A DNA stretch of 5,895 nucleotides from an uncultured Ilumatobacter sp. (GTDB lineage: Bacteria; Actinomycetota; Acidimicrobiia; Acidimicrobiales; Ilumatobacteraceae). The notes beneath the pieces were generated by a model. The model saw only the letters and a program-made list of their open reading frames with translations. It searched no databases and was not told the origin of the DNA. The stretch spans positions 1 through 5,895 of the forward strand of contig CALICC010000126.1 of NCBI GenBank assembly GCA_938049325.1, given 5' to 3'. This document shows, in pieces, positions 5,887 through 5,895 of the stretch (positions are counted from its first letter, which is position 1; the number at the start of each line of letters is the position of its first letter). The translations under genes were made by a program, and so were the position numbers.

Positions 5887-5895
5887 CCTCGCGAG

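Noticed and set aside
1..5895. A defence, mobile or CRISPR system
   Set aside because: No nuclease, integrase, transposase, toxin-antitoxin pair, spaced repeats or terminal inverted repeats were seen; all six genes belong to ordinary chromosomal families.

Overview
The window is a G+C-rich piece of bacterial chromosome (roughly two thirds G+C by eye). It carries six protein genes packed almost end to end. High G+C, a Tat lipoprotein with a Ser/Thr/Glu-rich linker, start codons that look leaderless behind TANNNT boxes, and a DinB-like protein of a type I associate with actinobacteria all suggest an actinobacterium. An Acidimicrobiia/Ilumatobacter-like lineage is my best guess, but this is inference without any search. 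I see no rRNA, tRNA, CRISPR array, insertion sequence, integrase, phage gene or origin. No stretch over 300 bases lacks a gene; the largest gap is 106 bases (1008-1113).

Layout. A minus-strand 2-oxoglutarate/Fe(II)-type oxygenase of the isopenicillin N synthase-like family (12-1007) is divergent from a plus-strand DUF808/YedI membrane protein (1114-2082), which has a good ribosome binding site. The DUF808 gene converges, with 25 bases between stops, on a minus-strand gene (2108-3679) for a protein resembling the catalytic C-terminal part of the N,N-dimethylformamidase large subunit. Across a 62-base gap, a divergent plus-strand gene (3742-4608) encodes an exported Tat lipoprotein with an intradiol ring-cleavage dioxygenase fold and all four iron ligands. 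A DinB-like putative metal-binding protein (4678-5352) and a GNAT acetyltransferase (5374-5886) follow on the same strand, the last two probably as one transcript.

How the genes fit together. The window looks like ordinary chromosomal content of small transcription units, not an obvious island or defence system. Three genes encode predicted non-haem iron enzymes with three different ligand sets (His2-Asp, Tyr2-carboxylate, Tyr2-His2), and a fourth has a likely His3 metal site. Nothing in the sequence proves a shared pathway. The best candidates for joint function are the divergent dimethylformamidase-like and intradiol dioxygenase genes, which share a very short control region. The least described items are the stand-alone dimethylformamidase-like protein without a visible small subunit, the surface intradiol dioxygenase, the two-part DinB-like protein, and the excess of CGATCG palindromes across the window.
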